Shown here: positions 26,235 through 34,496 of the stretch, piece by piece
Position numbering within the stretch: the first letter of the stretch is position 1
Layout of the letters: every line of letters starts with the position of its first letter
Source: UBA9410 sp036123585
GTDB lineage: Bacteria; Actinomycetota; Acidimicrobiia; Acidimicrobiales; MedAcidi-G1
Reading direction: 5' to 3'
Assembly: GCA_036123585.1 (NCBI GenBank)
Contig: JAZADN010000047.1
Span: forward strand, 1-64,000
DNA: 64,000 bases
The notes under the pieces: model-generated
What the model was told of the DNA's origin: nothing
What the model saw: the letters and a program-made list of their open reading frames with translations, nothing else
The model's database searches: none
Made by a program: the position numbers and the translations under genes

Positions 26235-28046
26235 GTGGCCTACACGTCGCTCTACCGCCGGTACCGGCCCCGCCGATTCGCCGAGGTGCGGGGCCAGGAG
26301 CATGTGGTGGCCGCCCTGCGCAACGCGGTGGCCGGCGACCGCGTCCTCCACGCCTACCTGCTGAGTGGGCCTCGGGGCACCGGCAAAACCACGGCGGCCC
26401 GGATCCTCGCCAAGGCGCTGAATTGCACGACTCCCGAGGGTGGCGAGCCGTGTTGTGCTTGCCCTTCGTGCGAGGCCGTAGACGACGGCACATCGTTCGA
26501 CCTACACGAGCTTGACGCGGCGTCCAACAACAAGGTCGACGACATGCGAGACCTGTTGGCCAAGGTGGCTCTGGGCACCCCAGGTAGGACCAAGGTGTAC
26601 CTCCTAGACGAGGTCCACATGCTCACCTCGGGGGCCGAGAACGCCCTGCTCAAGACTCTGGAGGAGCCGCCCGACCACGTGGTCTTCGTGCTGGCCACCA
26701 CTGAACCCCACAAGGTCGTCGAGACCATCCGCAGCCGGTCCCAGCACCTCGAACTGAACCTCCTGCCCGCCGACCAGTTGGAGTCGCTGGCTCGCGACGT
26801 GGTGGCCGACGCCGGCCTGGACGTCGACGACGCCGGCATCGCCCATGCGGTGCGGGCTGGCCGGGGCTCGGCCCGCGACACTCTGTCGGCACTGGACCGG
26901 GTGGTGGCCGGCGGGGTGGGCGATGACGACGGCGTCGTCCGCGGCCTGCTGGAGGCCCTGGTCGCCGGTGATACCGGGGCTGCCATGGCCGCGCTGGCTG
27001 CCGGCATCGGCCGCGGACGCGAGCCCCGGGTGACCGGGGAGGCGTTACTCGCCGCTCTGCGGGAGGCCTTTCTGGTGGCCATGGGCGTGCCGCCGACGCA
27101 GTTGGCGGAGGCCGACCGGGAACGGGCCGAGTGGTTCGCTGCCGAGGTCACGCCGGCCGTCATCACCCGGGCCCTCGAGGTGCTGGGCGCCGCCCTAGTC
27201 GACATGCGCCGATCGCCGGACCCCCGTGTCGACCTGGAGGTGGCTCTGGTCCGGCTCACCGCCGGTGTCTCGTCGACCGGTGGGTCGGCGTCAGGTGGGA
27301 GCCCGGCCGAAGCAGCGGAGATCGCCGAACTGACCCGCCGCGTCGAACAGCTGGAGGCCGCGGTCGCGTCGGGTGTCTCCGGGGGTGCTGCCGCAACCGG
27401 GTCCGGAGGGACGCTGACGCCTCCGCCCCGTTCCCCGAGCGGTCCTGCCGCCGCGGGCCGGGCCCGCCTGGCCGAGGCGAAGGCCACCCCACCGCCGCCT
27501 CCACCAGCGCCGGAGCCTTCGGCGGCCACGCCGACCCCCGTTCCTGAGGCCCCCGCGCCTCTCGCTGATAACACACCGGCCGCCGTTGCGGAACCGGCGA
27601 CAGCGGCGTCCGCCGGCGGTTCCGTGCCGACCCGAGACGAGTTGGTTCTGGCCTGGGCCGACGACCTCCTCGACCAGATGAGCCGAAAGTGCCGGGCACG
27701 GTTCGCCGCCGGCCGGTTCACCGCTGTGGAGGACGGCACGGCGGTCATGGCCTTGCCCAACGAACCGCACCGCAGGCGGTGCGAGGACATCCGTGACGAG
27801 TTGGAAGCCGTGCTGGCTTCCCACTTCGGTGCGGCGGTCCCAGTCCGCTTGGTGGTCGACGACGGGTCGACCCCGGCGAGCGCCGCACCGGCCTCTGTGG
27901 CGCCGGCTGCGCCAGTCGCGTCCGAGCCGCAGGCCGATGATGAAGTGGACCTGTCGGACCTCGTCGACGCGGACGCCGCTGAGGGTTCAGCGGTCGACGC
28001 CGTGACCCGAGCTTTCCCTGGCGCCACCCTCGTCGATCCGGACTGA
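26235..28046 (+). CDS. dnaX: DNA polymerase III subunits gamma and tau
   Basis: 603-residue clamp-loader ATPase from GTG 26235. N-terminus YTSLYRRYRPRRFAEVRGQEHV is diagnostic. Walker A is GPRGTGKTT (about residues 45-53), the zinc-binding cysteines are in CTTPEGGEPCCACPSC, Walker B/DEAH-like is VYLLDEVHML, and the sensor is LATTEPHKV. Residues about 360-470 form a Pro/Ala-rich linker, followed by a tau-like C-terminal domain that would contact the polymerase. It is followed 10 bases later by recR, a common pairing, though the ybaB gene often found between them is missing. Confidence 0.96.
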   Translation: MAYTSLYRRYRPRRFAEVRGQEHVVAALRNAVAGDRVLHAYLLSGPRGTGKTTAARILAKALNCTTPEGGEPCCACPSCEAVDDGTSFDLHELDAASNNKVDDMRDLLAKVALGTPGRTKVYLLDEVHMLTSGAENALLKTLEEPPDHVVFVLATTEPHKVVETIRSRSQHLELNLLPADQLESLARDVVADAGLDVDDAGIAHAVRAGRGSARDTLSALDRVVAGGVGDDDGVVRGLLEALVAGDTGAAMAALAAGIGRGREPRVTGEALLAALREAFLVAMGVPPTQLAEADRERAEWFAAEVTPAVITRALEVLGAALVDMRRSPDPRVDLEVALVRLTAGVSSTGGSASGGSPAEAAEIAELTRRVEQLEAAVASGVSGGAAATGSGGTLTPPPRSPSGPAAAGRARLAEAKATPPPPPPAPEPSAATPTPVPEAPAPLADNTPAAVAEPATAASAGGSVPTRDELVLAWADDLLDQMSRKCRARFAAGRFTAVEDGTAVMALPNEPHRRRCEDIRDELEAVLASHFGAAVPVRLVVDDGSTPASAAPASVAPAAPVASEPQADDEVDLSDLVDADAAEGSAVDAVTRAFPGATLVDPD

Positions 28047-28056
28047 GGACGGGCCG

Positions 28057-28659
28057 GTGTACGCGGACGCAGTCCAGGCGGTGATCGATGAGCTGGGGCG
28101 CCTTCCGGGCATCGGCCCCAAGTCAGCTCAGAGGCTGGCTTTCCACCTCATGAAGCTCCCGACCGAGGACACGGCGCGCCTGACAGCGGCTATCGACGAG
28201 ATGAAAGCCCGGGTCCGGTTTTGCTCCCGCTGCTTCAACGTGGCCGAGGCCGAACTGTGCCCGGTGTGCGTTGACGACCGCCGGGACGCTTCGGTGCTTT
28301 GCGTGGTTGAGGAGCCCCGTGACGTGGTGGCCGTGGAGCGCACCGGCGAGTTCGGGGGCCGCTACCACGTGCTGGGTGGGGCCATCAGCCCCATCGAGGG
28401 AATCGGTCCCGACCAACTGCGGGTCCGGGAGTTACTGGCCCGTCTCGACGACGAGGGGGTGGGTGAGGTGATCCTGGCCACCAACCCGAACATCGAGGGC
28501 GAAGCGACCGCCATGTACTTGGCCCGCCTGCTCGATCCGCTCGGGGTCGAGGTGACCAAGATCGCCAGCGGCTTGCCGGTGGGGGGCGACCTGGAGTACG
28601 CCGACGAGCTGACGCTGGGTCGGGCGCTGGAGGGTCGGCGGAAGCTGGACGGCGGCTGA
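28057..28659 (+). CDS. recR: recombination protein RecR
   Basis: 200 residues from GTG 28057, the standard family length. Helix-hairpin-helix LGRLPGIGPKSAQRLAFHL (about residues 12-30), four-Cys zinc finger CSRCFNVAEAELCPVC, then a Toprim domain (VLCVVEEPRDVVAVERTGEFGGRYHVLGGAISPIEG) and the C-terminal Walker-B-like segment. With RecO and RecF it loads RecA at gaps. It is co-transcribed with dnaX. Confidence 0.97.
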   Translation: MYADAVQAVIDELGRLPGIGPKSAQRLAFHLMKLPTEDTARLTAAIDEMKARVRFCSRCFNVAEAELCPVCVDDRRDASVLCVVEEPRDVVAVERTGEFGGRYHVLGGAISPIEGIGPDQLRVRELLARLDDEGVGEVILATNPNIEGEATAMYLARLLDPLGVEVTKIASGLPVGGDLEYADELTLGRALEGRRKLDGG

Positions 28660-28707
28660 TGGGCCTGGTGATCACTTTGGAGCCTGTGGACGACCGGCCT
28701 GAAACGT

Positions 28708-28752
28708 GGAAACGCCCCTTGGGGGCTTCCATCTCCCCAAGGGGCCGTTTCC
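28708..28752. terminator. strong hairpin after recR
   Basis: Arms GGAAACGCCCCTTGGGG and CCCCAAGGGGCCGTTTCC (one bulged base) enclose a 10-base loop, 49 bases after the recR stop. No T-run follows, so it may work as a Rho-independent-like hairpin of the kind common in GC-rich actinobacteria. It separates the dnaX-recR unit from the DnaA-box-like array. Confidence 0.65.
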
Positions 28753-28860
28753 GAGTTGGGTGGAGGGGTGGTTCCCAACTGTTGCGATCACATTACGACA
28801 GTGACGACCTCATTACAAGTCAGGCCCTGATAGAGGGTGGATCGACATCTAAGCCGGCTC

Positions 28861-28944
28861 TTATCCACAGCTTTGTCTACTGCTTCGTCCACAGAGCAGT
28901 CCCGAGGTCTACCCACAACCTTGTCCACAACCTTGCCAACCCGA
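28861..28944 (+). other. 12-bp-periodic array of DnaA-box-like 9-mers (candidate replication origin or DnaA-binding locus)
   Basis: Seven consecutive 12-base units start at 28861, 28873, 28885, 28897, 28909, 28921 and 28933. The best 9-mers are TTATCCACA (28861, the classical DnaA box), TTGTCCACA (28921, the usual actinobacterial form) and TCGTCCACA (28885). TTGTCTACT, CTACCCACA, CAGTCCCGA and TTGCCAACC are weaker. The preceding 100 bases (CGATCACATTACGACAG, CTCATTACAAG) are visibly richer in A and T than the rest of the window. The gap from recR to the next gene is 343 bases and shows no credible gene. Confidence 0.65.
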
Positions 28945-29002
28945 CGGGGCGACAGACCGAAGCTGTCAACGAACGACCCGTGGACCGGCCGGAGGGAGAC
29001 CC

Positions 29003-29404
29003 ATGCTGCTGACCCAGATCGACCACGTGGCCATCGCCGTCCACGACCTCGAAGCCGCCATCGACTATCACCGGCGGGCCTTCGGCGCCGAGGTCTGCCA
29101 CCGGGAGGTCGTCGAACGCGACGGTGTCGACGAGGCGTTGATCCGGGTCGGGGAGTCGTATCTCCAACTCACCACCGGTACCAGGCCCGACTCGGCCATC
29201 ACGACCTTCCTCGCCAAGCGCGGTGAAGGTATCCACCACGTCGGGTACAGGGTCGATGACTGCGCTGAGGCCCTGGCCGCCATTGTGGCCGCCGGCGGCC
29301 GTGCCATCGACCCCGAACCCCGCCCGGGATCGCGGGGGACCACCGTGGCCTTCGTCCACCCCAAGGGTTCGTTCGGCACCCTCATCGAGTTGGTCCAGGA
29401 GTGA
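29003..29404 (+). CDS. mce: methylmalonyl-CoA epimerase
   Basis: 133-residue VOC-fold enzyme that interconverts (S)- and (R)-methylmalonyl-CoA in propionate metabolism. The N-terminal IDHVAIAVHDLEAAIDYHRRAFGAEV gives the first metal His, GEGIHHVGYRVDD the second, and FVHPKGSFGTLIELVQ the C-terminal Glu and the conserved HPK segment. ATG 29003 has GGAGGGAG upstream. Its stop overlaps the exonuclease start. The nearby acyl-CoA carboxylase genes (30989-32811) act in the same pathway. Confidence 0.93.
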   Translation: MLLTQIDHVAIAVHDLEAAIDYHRRAFGAEVCHREVVERDGVDEALIRVGESYLQLTTGTRPDSAITTFLAKRGEGIHHVGYRVDDCAEALAAIVAAGGRAIDPEPRPGSRGTTVAFVHPKGSFGTLIELVQE

Positions 29405-30309
29405 CCGGACCCGCCAACCCGATCCCTGTCGTCCACCTAGTCGACGGAACCTACGAGCTGTTCCGGCACCACTTCGCGGTGCCGTCGCATGTCACAGCGG
29501 AGGGTGTTGAGGTGGCGGCCACCCGGGCCGTCCTCGGTTCGATGCTCCGCCTCCTGGGCGAGGGCGCCACCCACGTGGGCGTGGCCACCGACCGGGTCGT
29601 CGAGTCCTTCCGCAACGAGTTGTTCGACGGCTACAAGACCGGCGAGGGCACCCCGCCCGAGTTGTTCGCCCAGTTCCCCCTGCTCGAGGCGGCTCTCGAG
29701 GCGTTCGGCCTCACCGTGTTCGCAATGGTCGAGCACGAGGCAGACGATGCCCTGGCTGCCGCCGCCGTGAGGGCCGCCGCCGACCCGCGGGTGGATGCCG
29801 TTCACGTCTGCACCCCCGACAAGGACCTAGCCCAGGTCGTCGACGATGCGGCGGGCATCGCGCAGGTGGACCGTCGGAAGGAGGTTCGCTACGACCGGGC
29901 CGGTGTGGTCGAAAAGTTCGGAGTCGAACCGTCGTCAATTCCCGACTGGCTGGCCCTGGTCGGCGACACGGCCGACGGCATCCCCGGCCTCCCGGGCTGG
30001 GGGGCCAAATCAGCCTCGACGGTGCTGGCCTGCTATGGCCACCTCGAGAACATCCCCGACGACCCCGAGGCTTGGGACGTCACTGTCCGCGGCGGCCCTC
30101 GCCTCGCCGCCACTCTGGCCGAGCAGCGAACCGATGCCGAGTTGTACCGGCGCCTGGCCACTCTCGACCTCGACGCCCCCGTCATGGACGACGTGGAAGA
30201 CCTCCGTTGGACTGGGCCCGCCGAGCACCTCGACGCGGTGTGTGCCCACCTGGATGCCCAGAGGGTGGCTGAGAGGGCCCGCCGCCTGGCCGCGGAGCGA
30301 ACCGGCTGA
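29401..30309 (+). CDS. 5'-3' exonuclease (flap endonuclease family)
   Basis: 302 residues from GTG 29401, overlapping the epimerase stop. It resembles the N-terminal nuclease domain of DNA polymerase I or the stand-alone ExoIX type: VVHLVDGTYELFRHHF at the start, EHEADDALAAAAVRA with acidic metal ligands, CTPDKDLAQVV, and an H3TH helix LVGDTADGIPGLPGWGAKSASTVL that binds DNA. No polymerase domain is attached. It may process flaps or primers in repair and replication. Confidence 0.9.
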   Translation: MTGPANPIPVVHLVDGTYELFRHHFAVPSHVTAEGVEVAATRAVLGSMLRLLGEGATHVGVATDRVVESFRNELFDGYKTGEGTPPELFAQFPLLEAALEAFGLTVFAMVEHEADDALAAAAVRAAADPRVDAVHVCTPDKDLAQVVDDAAGIAQVDRRKEVRYDRAGVVEKFGVEPSSIPDWLALVGDTADGIPGLPGWGAKSASTVLACYGHLENIPDDPEAWDVTVRGGPRLAATLAEQRTDAELYRRLATLDLDAPVMDDVEDLRWTGPAEHLDAVCAHLDAQRVAERARRLAAERTG

Positions 30310-30325
30310 GGCGACGGCTGCCCGG

Positions 30326-30922
30326 TCAGCCGGCGAGTGCCACTGCCTCGGTCACCGACCCGACCCGGTAGACGATCGACCGGTTCTCCGGCTTAACGAA
30401 ACCGTCGGCCACCGCCCGGTCCAGGAACGCCTCCAGCCCCGACCAGAAGCCGACAGTGCCGTCACACCCCGTTCCATGGGTGGGTCCTCCATCCAACAGG
30501 GCAACCGGCTTGGGGCGGTCGTGGAGTCCGAGCTGGGTCCATGTGGCCGCTTCGAATACCTCCTCGAGGGTGCCGTAGCCGCCGGGCAGGGCGCAGAAGG
30601 CGTCAGACCGTTCGTACATGAGCCTCTTGCGCTCGTGCATGCTGGCCACCTCGATCCGCTCGGTCAGGCCCTCGTGGGGGACCTCCTGGCTGAAGAGCCC
30701 CAAGGGGATTACTCCCACTGCACGGCCACCGGCCTCGAGCACCGCGTCGGCCAGGGTGCCCATCACTCCGACGCCGGCCCCGCCGTAGACGAGGTCCACA
30801 CCTGCGGCGGCCAGTGCCTCACCCAGATCACGGGCCAAGGCGTGGACGGTGTCGTCGGTGCCTGGCCGTGATCCGCAGAACACGCCCAGGGCAGCGGTGG
30901 GGCTGGCGGCGTCATCGGCCAT
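30326..30922 (-). CDS. LOG family protein (TIGR00730-type Rossmann fold)
   Basis: 198 residues from ATG 30922. The family signature PGGYGTLEEVFEAATWTQLG and the preceding SMHERKRLMYERSDAF are present, with ALGVFCGSRPG at the N-terminus and GGAGVGVMGTLADAVLEAGGRAVGVIP. Bacterial LOG proteins are nucleoside-5'-monophosphate phosphoribohydrolases that release free bases such as cytokinins. The frame runs on to 32527, but that part is the antisense of the carboxylase gene. Confidence 0.9.
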   Translation of the reverse strand: MADDAASPTAALGVFCGSRPGTDDTVHALARDLGEALAAAGVDLVYGGAGVGVMGTLADAVLEAGGRAVGVIPLGLFSQEVPHEGLTERIEVASMHERKRLMYERSDAFCALPGGYGTLEEVFEAATWTQLGLHDRPKPVALLDGGPTHGTGCDGTVGFWSGLEAFLDRAVADGFVKPENRSIVYRVGSVTEAVALAG

Positions 30923-30988
30923 CACCGAACGGTACCGTCGGGGCCGACGCCGGGGGGGCACGATGCCTACCGGTACGCTCAGGCCACC

Positions 30989-32545
30989 ATGGTCGATCAC
31001 ACGATGAGCGAACGTCTGGCCGAGCTTAACGAGCGACGGGAGGCGGCCATCCACGCCGGTCCTGAGCGGGCCGTCCAACGCCAGCACGACAAGGGCAAGA
31101 TGTTGGCCCGCGAGCGGATCGACTACCTGCTCGACCCCGGCTCTTTCCACGAACTGGACATGCTGGCCCGCCACCGGGCGCACGAGAGCGGAATCGCCGA
31201 GCGGCCCTACACCGACGGTGTCATCACCGGCTGGGGCACCATCGATGGTCGCAAGGTCTTCCTGTTCTCCCAAGACTTCACCGTGTTCGGCGGCGCCCTC
31301 GGCGAGGTGTTCGCCGAGAAGATCCACAAGGTCATGGACTTGGCCCTCAGCGTCGGTGCGCCCATGATCGGCCTCAATGACGGTGCTGGCGCCCGGATTC
31401 AGGAGGGTGTGGTCAGCCTCGACGGCTACGGCGGCATCTTCTGGCGCAACGTCCAGTCGTCCGGCGTCATACCTCAGATCAGTGTCATCCTCGGTCCGTG
31501 CGCGGGCGGCGCCGTCTACAGCCCCGCTATGACGGACTTCATCTTCATGGTCCGCGAGAAGTCGCACATGTTCATCACGGGTCCCGACGTGGTCAAGACA
31601 GTCACCGGCGAGGAGGTCACCCTCGAGGAACTGGGCGGTGCCGGCAGCCACTCCACGAAGTCGGGCGTGGCAACCTTCGTCTTTGAGGACGAGCAGGAGG
31701 TCCTCGACGAGGTGAAGGCGCTTTTGTCCCAGCTGCCGTCCAACAACCTCGAGCAGGCCCCCATCGTCGAGACCGATGATCCGCCCGACCGGTCGTGCCC
31801 AGAGCTCAACGAGTTGATGCCGGACAGCCCCAACATGCCGTACGACATGCGGACCGTCATAGAGACGGTGCTCGATGACGGCGATTTCCTCGAGTACCAC
31901 GCTGCGTGGGCCGGCAACATCGTGTGCGGTTTCGGTCGCCTTGAAGGCCGCAGTGTGGGGGTAGTCGGCAACCAGCCCATGCACTTCGCCGGGGTGCTCG
32001 ATATCGAGGCCTCGGAGAAAGCGGCCCGCTTCGTCCGGACCTGCGACGCCTTCAACGTTCCCATCGTCACCTTCGTGGACGTGCCAGGGTTCCTGCCCGG
32101 TATCGACCAGGAGTACGGAGGCATCATCCGCCACGGTGCCAAGCTGTTGTACGCCTACTGCGAGGCCACAGTGCCCCGTATCCAGGTCATCACTCGCAAG
32201 GCCTACGGCGGCGCCTATGTGGTCATGGACTCCAAGTCGGTCGGCTCCGACCTGTCGCTGGCTTGGCCGACGGCCGAGTTGGCGGTGATGGGCCCCCAGG
32301 GCGCCGTGGAGATCGTCTACCGCCGCGAACTGCAGGAGGCCACCGACCCGGATGCGCGGCGTCTTGAGTTGGTCGACGAGTACATGGAGAAGTTCGCAAA
32401 CCCTTCCGTGGCTGCCGAGCGAGGCTATGTGGATGACGTCATCGACCCGGCTGACACGCGGACCAAGTTGGTGGCCGGCTTGCGGATGTTGGTAAGCAAG
32501 GACGAGGAGTCGCCCAGTCGCAAGCACGGAAACGTGCCGCTGTAG
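30989..32545 (+). CDS. accD: acyl-CoA carboxylase beta subunit (carboxyltransferase)
   Basis: 518 residues, PccB/AccD5-type carboxyltransferase that adds a carboxyl group from biotin to acetyl- or propionyl-CoA. N-terminal MLARERIDYLLDPGSFHELDMLA, oxyanion-hole segment GPCAGGAVYSPAMTDFIFMV, GNQPMHFAGVLDIEASEKAARFVRTCDAF and the C-terminal KAYGGAYVVMDSK and AELAVMGPQGAVEIVYRREL are all present. The epsilon subunit gene follows by 14 bases, as in actinobacterial carboxylases. The biotinylated alpha subunit is not in the window. It fits propionyl-CoA to methylmalonyl-CoA conversion with the nearby epimerase. Confidence 0.95.
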   Translation: MVDHTMSERLAELNERREAAIHAGPERAVQRQHDKGKMLARERIDYLLDPGSFHELDMLARHRAHESGIAERPYTDGVITGWGTIDGRKVFLFSQDFTVFGGALGEVFAEKIHKVMDLALSVGAPMIGLNDGAGARIQEGVVSLDGYGGIFWRNVQSSGVIPQISVILGPCAGGAVYSPAMTDFIFMVREKSHMFITGPDVVKTVTGEEVTLEELGGAGSHSTKSGVATFVFEDEQEVLDEVKALLSQLPSNNLEQAPIVETDDPPDRSCPELNELMPDSPNMPYDMRTVIETVLDDGDFLEYHAAWAGNIVCGFGRLEGRSVGVVGNQPMHFAGVLDIEASEKAARFVRTCDAFNVPIVTFVDVPGFLPGIDQEYGGIIRHGAKLLYAYCEATVPRIQVITRKAYGGAYVVMDSKSVGSDLSLAWPTAELAVMGPQGAVEIVYRRELQEATDPDARRLELVDEYMEKFANPSVAAERGYVDDVIDPADTRTKLVAGLRMLVSKDEESPSRKHGNVPL

Positions 32546-32559
32546 GCGGCCTGCTGACG

Positions 32560-32811
32560 GTGACCGAGCAGGTAGAAGCCGAGTCGGTGGAGGCCCGGTT
32601 GGACGATGGTAGGACGCCGCCCATCCGGGTCGAGGCGCCCGGGGCGACCGAGGCGGAACTAGCGGCCATCATCGTGGCCGTCGAGGCGCTCTGGCCAGCT
32701 CCGCAGGTCGAGGTGGTGGCGCCAACTCCTCCGCCCCCGTGGCGATTCTCCGGCCGCTGGTGGCACAACGGCGACCGCGCGCGGCGCCGCCCCTCGGTGG
32801 AGGGTCGCTAA
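32560..32811 (+). CDS. accE: acyl-CoA carboxylase epsilon subunit
   Basis: A small 83-residue protein from GTG 32560. The pattern IRVEAPGATEAELAAIIVAVEALW followed by WRFSGRWW matches the actinobacterial AccE/PccE epsilon subunits that stabilise the alpha-beta holoenzyme. Assignment leans on both this motif and the position straight after the beta subunit. Confidence 0.85.
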   Translation: MTEQVEAESVEARLDDGRTPPIRVEAPGATEAELAAIIVAVEALWPAPQVEVVAPTPPPPWRFSGRWWHNGDRARRRPSVEGR

Positions 32812-32824
32812 CCGAAGTGGCCGC

Positions 32825-33508
32825 TCAGCCGACCGGGCCGAAAGGCCAATCGGGCTGGTTGACGCGGAGGAGGTCGCGTAGTCGCGCCAGGTAGACAGCC
32901 CGCGATATCTCTTCAGCCCCGAGACGAGCCAGATGTGGGGTGCACCACTGGATGTCCACCAGGCTGTCGCCTCCAAAGCGCTGGAGGACCCCAACCAGGC
33001 CGCAGAGGGCGACCTTGGAGGCGTCGGTTCGGCGGTGAAACATTGACTCGCCGGCGAACAGGCCGCCGACCGACACTCCGTAAAGGCCCCCGGCTAGGCC
33101 GTCGTCGTCCCACGTCTCCACCGAGTGAGCCCAGCCCAACTCGTGGAGACCGGCGTACGCGGCGGCGATCCGGTCGTCGATCCAACCCCGGTCCCGCGCC
33201 GGGTCGGCGCAAGCGTCGACCACCTCGTCGAAGGCGGTGTCCACCCGGACCTCGTAACGGGCCAGGGAACGTCGCAGCGACCGACTGACCTTCAGTCCAG
33301 TGGGTTCCAGCACCCCCCGGGGATCGGGCGACCACCAGGCCATTGGGCCACCGATATCGACCGGCATGGGGAACAAGCCGGATCGGTAAGCCGCCAGCAG
33401 GGTCCCGGGTTCGACGTCGGCTCCCACCCCGACCACGCCGTTCTGGTCGGCGGTGTCGGGCGACGGGAAGGCCCAGGGGCTGGGTGGGGGCTCGACGGAT
33501 GGGGCCAC
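32825..33508 (-). CDS. aat: leucyl/phenylalanyl-tRNA-protein transferase
   Basis: 227 residues from GTG 33508. It transfers Leu or Phe from tRNA to the N-terminus of proteins with N-terminal Arg or Lys, marking them for ClpS-ClpAP. Diagnostic segments are GVVGVGADVEPGTLLAAYRSGLFPMP, MAWWSPDPRGVL, WIDDRIAAAYAGLHELGWAHSVETWDDDGLAGGLYGVSVGGLFAGESMFHR and DIQWCTPHLARLGAEEISR. It is a complete enzyme converging on the epsilon subunit gene. Confidence 0.95.
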   Translation of the reverse strand: MAPSVEPPPSPWAFPSPDTADQNGVVGVGADVEPGTLLAAYRSGLFPMPVDIGGPMAWWSPDPRGVLEPTGLKVSRSLRRSLARYEVRVDTAFDEVVDACADPARDRGWIDDRIAAAYAGLHELGWAHSVETWDDDGLAGGLYGVSVGGLFAGESMFHRRTDASKVALCGLVGVLQRFGGDSLVDIQWCTPHLARLGAEEISRAVYLARLRDLLRVNQPDWPFGPVG

Positions 33509-33541
33509 GGGGAAAGGATCGGCGTCGGTCGGTCCTGGTAC

Positions 33542-34387
33542 TCAGTCCTCTTCGATAGTGACCGAGCGGACGAAAACGTCACGGCTCGGCCCGCCGCCGT
33601 AAGGAGAAGTCTCGTCCACCTCGTAGAGGTCCATCATCCTGGCGAGCACCGCCCGGCCAGCCTCGTCGGCCTGACCGAAGCGCAGGTAGGAGCCCTGGCT
33701 GTCTAGCAGTGACACTTTGGGTCCGGTGCCGAAGAAGAATTGGGCGCCGGAGCTATCCGGTCCGGCCGATCGGGCCATCACCAGGTTGCCTGCCTCGTAG
33801 TTGAATGGGCCGATCAGGCTGCCGCTGGTCAGTCGGAGGAACTCGCCGCCCTCGTCGGGGATGGTGTAGCCGGGGCCCGGGTCGGACCAGCTGTTGGTGT
33901 GAGGGGCGCCGCCCTGGATGATGTCGATCGACGGGTCGAAGCGAAACAGGATGGTGCCGTCGTAGTACCCGAACCTGGTCAGGACGACGAAGTTGTTGAC
34001 AGTCTCCGGGGTGGAGTGGCGGTCGAGTGCGACCCGGATCTCGCCCTCGGTGGTGTCGAACACCGCCGTGTACTCCACGCCGTTGGCCAGGCACCACGTG
34101 GGCCGGTGGGGAAACGTGAGGCGGGGACCGTCGGACTTGTCCGCAGCGGGGCATGGATCCGGGGCCGTCGGGACGGTGGGGATGGGTGCCGCGGGTCCGT
34201 CGGAGCCGCCACCGCCCACCACGGCGATGGCCAGACTGCCCACCATCATCAGGGCTACGACGCCGGCGACGACGCGGATAGTCGTCGACCGGCTCGACCT
34301 CTGGGCCGCCCGGCCAGCACCGGTCTGGTGACTGATGGGACGTCCGCCAGTTCGACCGGCCACGGGACGACGCTTCTTGTAGGCCAT
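33542..34387 (-). CDS. membrane-anchored cyclophilin-type peptidyl-prolyl isomerase
   Basis: 281 residues. A basic N-terminus (KKRRPVAGRTGGR) leads to one hydrophobic segment at about residues 37-57 (TTIRVVAGVVALMMVGSLAIAVV), then an extracytoplasmic Pro-rich stretch and a cyclophilin domain: FDTTEGEIRVALDRHSTPETVNNFVVLTRFGYYDGTILFRF, IIQGGAP, and NLVMARSAGPDSSGAQFFFGTG. The domain would catalyse proline isomerisation in exported proteins. It is divergent from lysC. Confidence 0.9.
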   Translation of the reverse strand: MAYKKRRPVAGRTGGRPISHQTGAGRAAQRSSRSTTIRVVAGVVALMMVGSLAIAVVGGGGSDGPAAPIPTVPTAPDPCPAADKSDGPRLTFPHRPTWCLANGVEYTAVFDTTEGEIRVALDRHSTPETVNNFVVLTRFGYYDGTILFRFDPSIDIIQGGAPHTNSWSDPGPGYTIPDEGGEFLRLTSGSLIGPFNYEAGNLVMARSAGPDSSGAQFFFGTGPKVSLLDSQGSYLRFGQADEAGRAVLARMMDLYEVDETSPYGGGPSRDVFVRSVTIEED

Positions 34388-34392
34388 GGGGC

Positions 34393-34412
34393 GGCACCCT
34401 ACCGACGGTGCC
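34393..34412. promoter_or_regulatory. inverted repeat in the cyclophilin-lysC divergent gap
   Basis: GGCACC and GGTGCC pair around an eight-base spacer in the 109-base gap between the divergent cyclophilin and lysC genes. It lies almost at the cyclophilin start, so it could be a regulator site or a 5' leader hairpin. Confidence 0.3.
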
Positions 34413-34496
34413 CCGGGTCGGATCTATTTCGTAAGGTCAGACGGGAGGAGAATTCCGCGTCAGCCCGTCTAGGGGGCGCCGGTAGCGTGGACCCTC

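Noticed and set aside
26354..28027. 557-codon open frame opposite dnaX
   Set aside because: Composition is low-complexity Ser/Arg/Ala, a shadow of the GC-rich third codon positions of dnaX.
28659..29012. 117-codon open frame between recR and the epimerase gene
   Set aside because: It crosses the hairpin and the DnaA-box-like array and has no recognisable protein pattern.
30923..32527. Long open frame continuing the LOG gene upstream
   Set aside because: It is the antisense of the carboxyltransferase gene, which has full homology on the plus strand.
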